Shown here: one piece after another, positions 6,409-12,150 of the stretch
How the letters are laid out: every line of letters starts with the position of its first letter
How positions within the stretch are numbered: the stretch's first letter is position 1
Origin: HRBIN15 sp039630445
GTDB taxonomy: Bacteria; Armatimonadota; Fimbriimonadia; Fimbriimonadales; GBS-DC
Direction: 5' to 3'
Assembly (NCBI GenBank): GCA_039630445.1
Contig: JBCNVA010000110.1
Span: 1-12,150 of the forward strand
Length of the DNA: 12,150 nt
Position numbers and translations under genes: made by a program
The notes under the pieces: generated by a model
What the model saw: only the letters and a program-made list of their open reading frames with translations
Told to the model about the DNA's origin: nothing
Databases searched by the model: none

Positions 6409-7893
6409 ATGCGCAACGGAACGACATTCGGACTGCTGCTTGGGTTGATACTTCTGGGTCAGGCACAGGTGCGCGAGGTGTGGCGCTACGAGTACACGCC
6501 CAGTGAGCCTGACCTGCTGGCTCGCCTTGAGCGCATGGTGCGCTTGCAGGATGGCGGCTGGCTGCTGCTCGGCTGGACAGAGACGCCACTGAACGGGCAG
6601 GATGCGCTCGCCATCCGACTGCAGCCGAACGGTGTGCAGGCATGGGTTTACCAGCGGGATGGTGCCGGCTTCGACGACGCTTTCGTCGACGCGCTGGAAG
6701 TGCGCGACTGGCAAGGGAATGTGTTCTTCCATCTGCTGGGTCGCTTCACCGATGGGGAGGGTTATTTGCAGACGCGCGTGGTGCGCCTGAGCGCGGGCGG
6801 ACAGTTGCTGGAGGAGCAAGTTCTGCCGCGTGACCCACGCACACACCTGCGCCCCCTTCGGCTGGTACCCCAAGATAACGGTAGCCTCGACTCGGTGCTT
6901 GCTGAGCGCATTGCCGAGGGGCGCAGCACGCTGACTGTCTATCGCGACCCCTACATCTGGACATACTCGCAGCGCCCATGGGGTGCCGTCGTAGGACGCC
7001 CTACACCCAGCAACGATGTACCGACTTTCGTGCTGGGCACAACCGCGACTCTCCTGAATGGGCTGGACACCCTGATCGATGAGGTGGTGCTGGGCGGGAG
7101 CTACCGCTACGGAGGACCTGCGCGCGGCTTCGACATCCCCATCGTGGGCGCTATCGTGGGCAACTGGACCTCCCCAGAGGATGGGTTCCTGGTAGCCATT
7201 CAGTCGGAGGGCGGCTATACAGGGGAGGACATCGTGCTGCTGCGTTTTCGCCCAGTGCTGCAGCTCCGCTGGGGCTACCGCTACACCACGGCGCAGCATG
7301 ACGACTTCCCAGAGAGCTTGGCGGTGGACGCGCAGGGCAACGCCTATCTGCTGGCGCGCACGCACTTCTGGCCAGGTGAGCCGTTTGAACAGCGCGCCTT
7401 GCGCCTGTTGAAGTTCAGCCCTCAAGGCGCGCTGCTGGAAAACTTCTTTGTGGAGATTGGTCGCCCGCCGCGTGACGAGTCGCCACTGACAGGGATTGTG
7501 CGCCTGAACCCAGCAGGGCAGCTTTTCATCGCGGCGTTCGATCCGCCCTACCTGGCGCGGTTAGGTCAGGGCGGGCAGCCCCTCTGGATCCGCACGCCCA
7601 GCATTCGGTTCAGCAGCCTGTCCGCTGAGCCTGATGGGAGCATCGTGGCTGCGGGCGAACGGCTGATTCTTGACGATAACAATGTGCTGACTGGCTTACG
7701 GCTGACCGCGGTCAAGTATGCGCCTGACGGCGATGTGGATGGCAACGGCTGCGTCGATGACGCCGACCTGCTGCGGGTGCTGTTCGCCTTCGGTCAGATA
7801 GGTCCCAACCTGCTCGAGGACATGACGGGCGACGGCGTGGTGGACGACGCTGACATGTTGCTGGTGCTGTTCCGCTTCGGTAGCGGGTGCTAA
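6409..7893 (+). CDS. Secreted propeller-like protein with C-terminal dockerin-like calcium domain
   Basis: 494 residues. GGAGGT begins right after the previous stop codon (6395-6400) and is eight bases from the ATG, so the two genes are almost certainly co-transcribed. A signal peptide covers about residues 1-20 (FGLLLGLILLGQAQ). The body contains recurring strand pairs of the type GGWLLLGWTE ... ALAIRLQPNGVQAWVYQ and AVDAQGNAYLLARTHF ... LLKFSPQGALLENF, as found in beta-propeller proteins that read as self-describing repeats. Residues 442-494 hold two calcium-loop motifs, DVDGNGCVDDAD (442-453) and DMTGDGVVDDAD (471-482), each followed by a hydrophobic helix (LLRVLFAFG; MLLVLFRFG), as in type I dockerins. 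In this kind of bacterium such modules are common at the end of secreted proteins, and need not imply a cellulosome; no cohesin is in view. A strong terminator follows. Ligand and partner are unknown. Confidence 0.85.
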   Translation: MRNGTTFGLLLGLILLGQAQVREVWRYEYTPSEPDLLARLERMVRLQDGGWLLLGWTETPLNGQDALAIRLQPNGVQAWVYQRDGAGFDDAFVDALEVRDWQGNVFFHLLGRFTDGEGYLQTRVVRLSAGGQLLEEQVLPRDPRTHLRPLRLVPQDNGSLDSVLAERIAEGRSTLTVYRDPYIWTYSQRPWGAVVGRPTPSNDVPTFVLGTTATLLNGLDTLIDEVVLGGSYRYGGPARGFDIPIVGAIVGNWTSPEDGFLVAIQSEGGYTGEDIVLLRFRPVLQLRWGYRYTTAQHDDFPESLAVDAQGNAYLLARTHFWPGEPFEQRALRLLKFSPQGALLENFFVEIGRPPRDESPLTGIVRLNPAGQLFIAAFDPPYLARLGQGGQPLWIRTPSIRFSSLSAEPDGSIVAAGERLILDDNNVLTGLRLTAVKYAPDGDVDGNGCVDDADLLRVLFAFGQIGPNLLEDMTGDGVVDDADMLLVLFRFGSGC

Positions 7894-7912
7894 CGCGGTT
7901 TGTCCCCTATCC

Positions 7913-7941
7913 AAACCCCTCCCCTCTGGGGAGGGGTTTTT
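7913..7941 (+). terminator. Intrinsic terminator of the H-X9-DG/dockerin unit
   Basis: AAACCCCTCCCC (7913-7924) pairs perfectly with GGGGAGGGGTTT (7928-7939) across a TCT loop, followed by more T. It starts 20 bases after the stop codon. Confidence 0.9.
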
Positions 7942-7947
7942 CTTTAG

Positions 7948-7982
7948 AACCCCCTCCTGCAGGTTCCCCTTCAAGGGGGAGC
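7948..7982. repeat. G/C-rich dispersed palindromic repeat, intergenic copy
   Basis: AACCCCCTCCTGCAGG followed by TTCCCCTTCAAGGGGGAG. The second half can fold on itself (TTCCCCTT with AAGGGGGA). A clearly related copy in the opposite orientation lies at 10641-10678 within the ligase gene: both share a CCCCTT half, GGGGAACCTGCA and a GGGGTT end when aligned on the same strand. It sits between the terminator and the -10 box of the next unit. Confidence 0.6.
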
Positions 7983-7990
7983 CAGATTTT

Positions 7991-7996
7991 TATAAT
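7991..7996 (+). promoter_or_regulatory. Probable -10 box of the serine hydrolase/lepB unit
   Basis: A perfect TATAAT after a run of T, 46 bases before the serine hydrolase ATG. No good -35 box is seen at normal spacing; that region is occupied by the repeat at 7948-7982. Confidence 0.45.
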
Positions 7997-8041
7997 CCGA
8001 GTTGCTACCTTATCGTCCTAAAAGAGGTAAAATGATGGGCG

Positions 8042-8911
8042 ATGGCGCCGAACCCTGCGCGGCTGAAAGCGAAGCTGGACGCAATCTGTGAACGGTTTCG
8101 GGGCGTGATGGGCTACAGCCTCTATCACACTCGCTATCAGCACCGCCTGAATCGCTTGGGCGATGAGATTTTCCCAACCGCCAGCACAATCAAGACGGCT
8201 GTCATGGCAAAAGCGTTTGAGGAGATCGAGGCAGGGCGCTTGAGCTACCACGAAACTATCCCCATCACGCCAGAGGATCTGCGCGACGGCGCAGGGCTAC
8301 TCCGATTCTTTCGCGAAAAGCAGTCGGTGCCGGTCAAGATGCTGCTCCACCTGATGATTACAGTGAGCGACAACACCGCTACGGCGATGCTGGCGCGGCG
8401 ACTGGGCACGGTGGAGGTGAACCGCTTTCTGGAGCGGTTGGGACTGAAACACACGCGCTTGCTGATGCTGCATCCACCAGATGATATGGAGCTGAAAGCC
8501 CTGCGCAACCGCTGGGGAATGGGGATGTGTACGCCAAACGAAATGGTGGAACTGCTCGATGCGATCCGCACGGGCAGAGCGGGCACGCCCGCCGCCTGCG
8601 ACCGTATGCTGCGTATCCTGTCGCACCAGTTTTATGACGACTTAATCGGAGGTAGTGTACCACCTTGGGTGGTTGCTGCCACAAAATCGGGTGCGATTGA
8701 GCGTTCGCGCTCGGACACCGGCATCGTGTTCAGCCCATCAGGAGCGTATATTCTGGCGGTCTACACCAAAGAGGCGGAGGACACCCGCTGGTCGCCTGAG
8801 AATGAGGGCGAGATGGCGATTCGTGAAGCGGCGCGCGAAGTGTGGCATTTTTACCATTCGCGTGAGAAGTGGCAACCACCTGCAGGGATGGAGCGCTACC
8901 TGCCGGATTAG
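8042..8911 (+). CDS. Class A beta-lactamase-like serine hydrolase
   Basis: 289 residues with the three active-site elements of the penicillin-recognising serine hydrolases, at normal spacing: Ser48-Thr-Ile-Lys51 (SxxK), Ser109-Asp-Asn (SDN) and Lys215-Ser-Gly (KTG-type box). The helix after SDN (ATAMLARRLG) and the loop RNRWGMGMCTPNEMVELLDAI also fit class A. No signal peptide or anchor precedes the fold, so either the protein acts in the cytosol or the annotated start loses one. Relatives include true beta-lactamases, but also esterases and peptidoglycan-linked hydrolases, so resistance should not be assumed. The equivalent of the class A omega-loop Glu is not obvious. The ATG at 8042 is the only one in frame after a TGA at 8033, yet the nearest ribosome-like site (AGAGGT, 8023-8028) is 13 bases away and fits better an out-of-frame ATG at 8035. 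It opens a packed unit with lepB 14 bases later. Confidence 0.85.
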   Translation: MAPNPARLKAKLDAICERFRGVMGYSLYHTRYQHRLNRLGDEIFPTASTIKTAVMAKAFEEIEAGRLSYHETIPITPEDLRDGAGLLRFFREKQSVPVKMLLHLMITVSDNTATAMLARRLGTVEVNRFLERLGLKHTRLLMLHPPDDMELKALRNRWGMGMCTPNEMVELLDAIRTGRAGTPAACDRMLRILSHQFYDDLIGGSVPPWVVAATKSGAIERSRSDTGIVFSPSGAYILAVYTKEAEDTRWSPENEGEMAIREAAREVWHFYHSREKWQPPAGMERYLPD

Positions 8912-8925
8912 GGGGGGAGGTATCC

Positions 8926-9471
8926 ATGCGCTACGATCTGGATAGCCCTGCAGATGAGCCAGCGACGAACGCGGCTTCGCCCGCTGGAGCGCAAACCCTT
9001 TCACCGTCACGGTCAGCGGTGTCGGCATCCGAGGAGCAGAAAGCGCGCCGTATGGTGCGCCTGCTCATTCTGCTGATCGTGTTCGGGATGTGTGCGCTTT
9101 TCTTTACCGCCAACTTTCGTGTGGTGGTGATCGAGGGCGATTCGATGGAGCCGACCTACCATCATGGGCAGCGCGTGCTAATGACCCAGGCGTACTGGCT
9201 GTTTGGTCCCATTCGCGAAGGCGATGTGGTGGTGATCGAGCTGCCAGGGGGCGCACGACTGGTCAAGCGAGTTGTGGCGTTAGGCGGCGCGGAAGTGCCG
9301 CGCGCCTATTGGGGACCCGCTATCCGATGGATGGGGACGCGAGTCCCCACTAACCATGTCTATGTGGTGGGCGATAATCTGGAGCGTTCGGAGGACAGCC
9401 GCCATATGGGACCGTTGCCCATGACATGGGTGCAGGGCAAGATTGTGGGAGGCTATTCGGTGAAGCCATGA
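8926..9471 (+). CDS. lepB: Signal peptidase I
   Basis: 181 residues. The enzyme removes signal peptides from exported proteins at the outer face of the cytoplasmic membrane. The N-terminus is an unusually long Ala/Ser/Pro-rich cytosolic tail (residues 1-40), followed by basic residues and one membrane segment (44-61, RLLILLIVFGMCALFFTA). Ser73 in EGDSMEPT is the nucleophile and Lys114 in RLVKRVVALGG the general base, 41 residues apart as in the single-spanning Bacillus-type enzymes. The GDN box (VVGDNLERSEDSRHMGPLP) is complete. The ATG at 8926 is preceded by GGGGAGG five bases upstream; an in-frame upstream start at 8869 would overlap the hydrolase gene and is less likely. The stop overlaps the Nudix start (ATGA), pointing to coupled translation. 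Whether the genome has another lepB cannot be judged. Confidence 0.93.
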   Translation: MRYDLDSPADEPATNAASPAGAQTLSPSRSAVSASEEQKARRMVRLLILLIVFGMCALFFTANFRVVVIEGDSMEPTYHHGQRVLMTQAYWLFGPIREGDVVVIELPGGARLVKRVVALGGAEVPRAYWGPAIRWMGTRVPTNHVYVVGDNLERSEDSRHMGPLPMTWVQGKIVGGYSVKP

Positions 9472-9974
9472 GCGGCTGGGAGCAGTTGCGAGCGGAGTGG
9501 GCAGGTCGGCAGATGCAGTTCGTGCCGTCAGAGCCACCCCCCTCGGCAAAGAGGCGCTATGTTGTGGTGCTAATTAGTGACGAGTCGGGGCATCGGTTTC
9601 TAATCGCCCAGATTGCAGGGCGCGGTTACTGCACTCCCAGCGGGCACATCGAGCCGCACGAACAGCCCGAAGAGGCAGCACACCGGGAAGCATATGAGGA
9701 GGCAGGTGCCCTCGTAGAGGATCTGGAGCTGTTGGGCTACTATCGGCTGCTTCCCTGCTCAGCGGACGAGCCAGAGGAGTGCGTAGCGCCCGTCTTTCTG
9801 GCGCGATTAGTGCAACTGGAACCCCTGCCGTGTGGCTCCGAATCGCAAGGCGTGCGCTGGGCAACGCTGGAAGAGATGCCTGCCCTATATTATCAATGGT
9901 CGCCGTTGCTGGAGGCGGTATTTCGCTATGCGAGTGAACGACGCAGGGAAGCGCGTGCGCAACGGACGGGTTAG
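9468..9974 (+). CDS. Nudix hydrolase
   Basis: 168 residues. The Nudix box is complete at residues 59-81: G59, E65, then R73-E74 and E77-E78 with G80 (pattern G-x5-E-x7-REUxEExGU), which binds the metal for hydrolysis of a nucleoside diphosphate linked to another group. The strand before it (RYVVVLISDESGHRFLIAQIAGRGYCTPSGH) and the late GVRWATLEEMPAL segment, typical of the family's C-terminal region, support a full-length protein. The substrate cannot be read from the box alone; MutT-type oxidised nucleotides, ADP-ribose and sugar nucleotides are all possible. The start overlaps the lepB stop by four bases, and its 3' end overlaps the predicted start of the ligase gene by 47 bases. The genes share a strand and are presumably one transcript. 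A role in the polysaccharide pathway of its neighbour is only a guess. Confidence 0.9.
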   Translation: MSGWEQLRAEWAGRQMQFVPSEPPPSAKRRYVVVLISDESGHRFLIAQIAGRGYCTPSGHIEPHEQPEEAAHREAYEEAGALVEDLELLGYYRLLPCSADEPEECVAPVFLARLVQLEPLPCGSESQGVRWATLEEMPALYYQWSPLLEAVFRYASERRREARAQRTG

Positions 9975-12150
9975 GCTGCGCTTGCATTTGCCGCGCTGGC
10001 TGGCGCTGGCGGTCGGCGCTCAGGCGTGTGCGCTGGCATTAGCGCCGTGGCTGGCGGGCAGCCTCTATGTGGGACCACGCCCCGTCGCTCCCGATGAGGC
10101 GTTGAATGGACTGCTCTGGACGGGCGACTTCCCGCTGATGGGCATGTTTTTGGTAAGCATAGCGGTGCTGATAGGGCTGCTCGCCTGCGGCTGGAATGTA
10201 GCGATGTGGCGGTTGCCTGTTGGGCGCGTTGCGCTACCGCTCACCCTGCTGTTGCTCTGGATGGGGCTATCCGCCGTCGTAAATGGATCAGGTTGGTGCG
10301 GCTTGAAACGCCTAACCGAGTGGGGGATCGCCTTCGTGCTGCTGGTGGTGATAACGGCGGTTGTGCGGCGTGGTCCCAGCGCATGGACGCTGCTGGTTGC
10401 TCTCATCGGGAGCGCAACGCTGATCGCCTTGCGTGCCTGCGTCGAATACGCCGCGAATCGACTGGTGGGCATCCCGAACTGGCGTGTGTTCACCAGCTTT
10501 TTCAATCCGAATCTGCTGGCGGGCTATCTGGCGATGGTAGCGCCGCTGACGCTGGGCGTGCTGCTTAGTTGGGCGCGTGCGTACCGCCTTCCTGCAAGCC
10601 CATCCCGCCCGCGAGGGGAACTGCAAAAGAGAGAAGTCAGTTCCCCCTTCCCAAGGGGGAACCTGCAAGAAGGGGTTGGAAATACGCCTTGGCTTACCGC
10701 GCTCCTGACCGTTGCGCTGTGGCTGCAGCTGAGTGCGCTGGTGCTGACGGGTTCGCGATTGGGCATGGTGGCGTTTGGGGGCGCGCTGGTGGTCTTTCTG
10801 GGGCTTGCGCTCTGGTGGAGATTGCTCACTCGTGGGTTCCTGCTGCGCTTGGTGCTGGTGGGCGTGCTGTTGATCGGTGTCGTCTGGCTGAGCCTGCCCA
10901 CCGCCCAGCGGTTGACCCCCCAAGCCGCCACGCAGGATGTGCACTCTGGCTCGTTCCGCATCGAGACTTGGAAGGGTGCCTTCCGCATGGCGCTGGCGAA
11001 CCCCCTGCTGGGGGTAGGACCAGGGGCTTTTGAGTGGCGCTATCCGCAGTATGCATCGGTGGGCTTCACGCGCTTGGCGCACAACAGCTATCTGGATTTG
11101 GCGAGCGAGGCGGGCATCCCTGCCCTGCTGTTACTGCTGACGCTAGGTATCGGCTGGCTGACCCGCGCGTTGCAGCCCGAGTTACCCCCCGCGACAGAGG
11201 GCACAGCACAGTCAAGGGGATCTGCCCTTGCAGTCCACTCGCCGCCTGCCACGCGCCACCCACCTTTCGACTGGCGTCCTGTCCGTGTGGGCATCGTGGC
11301 GGGCGTGATGGCAGGTGCGGCACACAACTTTGTCGATTCGGACCTTGCTTGCTTCGCGAATTTGCTCACTTTCGCGGGGCTGCTGGGACTGGGGCTGGCG
11401 CTGGCTGTGGATGGGGTTTATACGGTTCCCTTAGGTGTGATCGAGCGACGGGGCGCAGCGCTGGTGCTGAGCGCGGCGTTGGGCATGAGTGCCGCGAGCA
11501 TGGGATTGGGCGAATTTTATGCGAACCAAGCACGCTACGAGATGCTGATCGGGCATGTGCCGCAGGCGGCAGAGCGACTGAGCCTTGCCCGCACGCTGGA
11601 TGCGAACAATCCCGACTACCTGATGGATGCGGGGGAGCTATATTACGCGCTGGGGCGGCGCGAGACGGCGTTCACGCTGATGGTGCGTGCCATTCGCCTT
11701 AAACCCTCGCCGCGCTTCTGGTATCGGCTGGGGCTGTATTACGAGTGTGAGGGCAAACGCGAGCAGGCACGGATGGCGTTTGAGCATGTGCTGCGCCTCG
11801 ATCCGAACAACTTGCCCGCCTTGCTCAAACTGGCACGGATGTTCGGGCAGGATGCCCAAGCCCCGCGCCTGCCAGCGGAGGCACTGAAATACTATGAGCG
11901 TATCGTCCAGCTGGAGCGCAGTCCCTATGGGCGCGTGCGGGCTGTGCCCGAAATTGTAGAGACGGCGTATGGCTTCGCGCACTTGGCACTGGCACGCCAC
12001 TACGAGGCTCTGGGAGACTTGAACCGTGCCCGCGCCGAGTATGAAGCCGCGCTGGCTGTGTTCCGCGCCTATCGGGAGCGCACACTGCCCTTCAATCGGA
12101 TGGGGCGGGAATTGGGCTTGTACAACCCGGAGCGCGAACAGCAGATCCTG
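9928..12150 (+). CDS. O-antigen ligase/polymerase-family membrane protein with C-terminal TPRs (3' end beyond window)
   Basis: The frame is open for 741 codons to the window edge. Residues up to about 530 are a multi-span membrane protein of the Wzy_C/WaaL family, which joins or polymerises lipid-linked glycans on the outer face of the cytoplasmic membrane. Signature pieces: NPNLLAGYLAMVAPLTLG (193-210), LTGSRLGM (273-280), SFRIETWKGAFRMA ... PLLGVGPGAFEW (342-370) and AHNSYLDLASEAG (384-396). Residues 539 onward are TPR helices (for example ALGRRETAFTLMVRAIRLKP and EQARMAFEHVLRLDPNN). Two hydrophilic loops, 222-253 and 415-447, interrupt the membrane part; the first is encoded by a copy of a dispersed repeat. 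The start is uncertain: ATG 9928 overlaps the Nudix gene by 47 bases with GGAGG 12 bases upstream; GTG 9934 or GTG 9955 (AGGGA upstream) are alternatives. Ligase cannot be told from polymerase here. Confidence 0.85.
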   Translation, partial: MRVNDAGKRVRNGRVRLRLHLPRWLALAVGAQACALALAPWLAGSLYVGPRPVAPDEALNGLLWTGDFPLMGMFLVSIAVLIGLLACGWNVAMWRLPVGRVALPLTLLLLWMGLSAVVNGSGWCGLKRLTEWGIAFVLLVVITAVVRRGPSAWTLLVALIGSATLIALRACVEYAANRLVGIPNWRVFTSFFNPNLLAGYLAMVAPLTLGVLLSWARAYRLPASPSRPRGELQKREVSSPFPRGNLQEGVGNTPWLTALLTVALWLQLSALVLTGSRLGMVAFGGALVVFLGLALWWRLLTRGFLLRLVLVGVLLIGVVWLSLPTAQRLTPQAATQDVHSGSFRIETWKGAFRMALANPLLGVGPGAFEWRYPQYASVGFTRLAHNSYLDLASEAGIPALLLLLTLGIGWLTRALQPELPPATEGTAQSRGSALAVHSPPATRHPPFDWRPVRVGIVAGVMAGAAHNFVDSDLACFANLLTFAGLLGLGLALAVDGVYTVPLGVIERRGAALVLSAALGMSAASMGLGEFYANQARYEMLIGHVPQAAERLSLARTLDANNPDYLMDAGELYYALGRRETAFTLMVRAIRLKPSPRFWYRLGLYYECEGKREQARMAFEHVLRLDPNNLPALLKLARMFGQDAQAPRLPAEALKYYERIVQLERSPYGRVRAVPEIVETAYGFAHLALARHYEALGDLNRARAEYEAALAVFRAYRERTLPFNRMGRELGLYNPEREQQIL
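10641..10678. repeat. G/C-rich dispersed palindromic repeat, copy inside the ligase gene
   Basis: TTCCCCCTTCCCAAGGGGGA plus ACCTGCAAGAAGGGGTTG lies in frame within the ligase, and is a diverged inverted copy of 7948-7982. A longer odd stretch, about 10590-10683, encodes the polar segment SPSRPRGELQKREVSS ... NLQEGVGN between membrane segments, and may mark the full insertion. Reading frame is kept across it. Confidence 0.6.

Noticed and set aside
6163..7425. A 420-codon frame on the minus strand
   Set aside because: It lies opposite the H-X9-DG and dockerin genes, which have signal peptides, ribosome sites and family motifs. Its product is Gln/Arg/His-rich with no domain, as expected of an antisense frame in GC-rich DNA.
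7991..7996. Complete sigma-70 promoter for the serine hydrolase unit
   Set aside because: Only the -10 box is convincing. The best -35 candidates (TTCAAG at 7970, TTCCCC at 7964) give spacers of 15 and 21 bases and match consensus poorly, so just the -10 box was annotated.
8042..8911. Antibiotic resistance gene
   Set aside because: The serine hydrolase motifs are present, but there is no signal peptide, no clear omega-loop Glu and no mobile context. A resistance call is not supported.
10312..11082. A 256-codon minus-strand frame rich in Gln and His
   Set aside because: It is antisense to the O-antigen-ligase-family gene, whose family motifs are clear on the plus strand. It has low-complexity composition and no recognisable domain.

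Overview
The window reads as chromosomal DNA of a GC-rich bacterium with Gram-negative-type secretion features. Three traits point, with moderate confidence, to Armatimonadota (or a similar lineage, often thermophilic): an H-X9-DG protein beside a secreted protein with a dockerin-like calcium-loop domain, a type-B (Bacillus-like) succinate dehydrogenase cytochrome b, and many secreted proteins of unknown role. No 16S gene, tRNA, integrase, transposase or CRISPR array is visible, so the taxonomy is inference.

Layout. (1) 1-1935, minus strand: one large secreted protein with an STN/secretin-N0-like domain. It is open to the left edge, so its C-terminus is missing. (2) 2110-2601: a secreted cytochrome P460-family protein with a CxxCH haem motif. 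(3) 2602-2890: an intergenic stretch holding a palindromic element and a direct-repeat/hairpin element. (4) 2891-4797: a small secreted OB-fold-like protein, then an aldehyde dehydrogenase almost touching it. (5) 4794-5483, minus strand: the succinate dehydrogenase cytochrome b subunit, whose stop codon overlaps the aldehyde dehydrogenase stop. (6) 5484-5566: a compact divergent promoter region in which both -10 boxes sit directly next to the Shine-Dalgarno sequences. (7) 5567-7893: a two-gene unit, an H-X9-DG secreted protein and a propeller-like secreted protein ending in a dockerin-like domain, closed by a strong intrinsic terminator at 7913-7941. (8) 8042 to the right edge: a tightly packed unit of a class A beta-lactamase-like serine hydrolase, signal peptidase I, a Nudix hydrolase, and an O-antigen-ligase-family membrane protein with C-terminal TPRs that runs off the window.

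The last unit is envelope-oriented: protein export processing (signal peptidase I) next to a polysaccharide ligase/polymerase-type enzyme, with overlapping genes that suggest co-translation. The most unusual point is a G/C-rich palindromic repeat that occurs once between genes (7948-7982) and again, inverted, inside the ligase reading frame (10641-10678), where it encodes part of a hydrophilic loop. I found no convincing new multi-gene defence or mobile system. The best leads are the repeat-in-gene insertion, the orphan sdhC, the STN-domain secreted protein, and the near-zero-length leaders at the divergent promoters.
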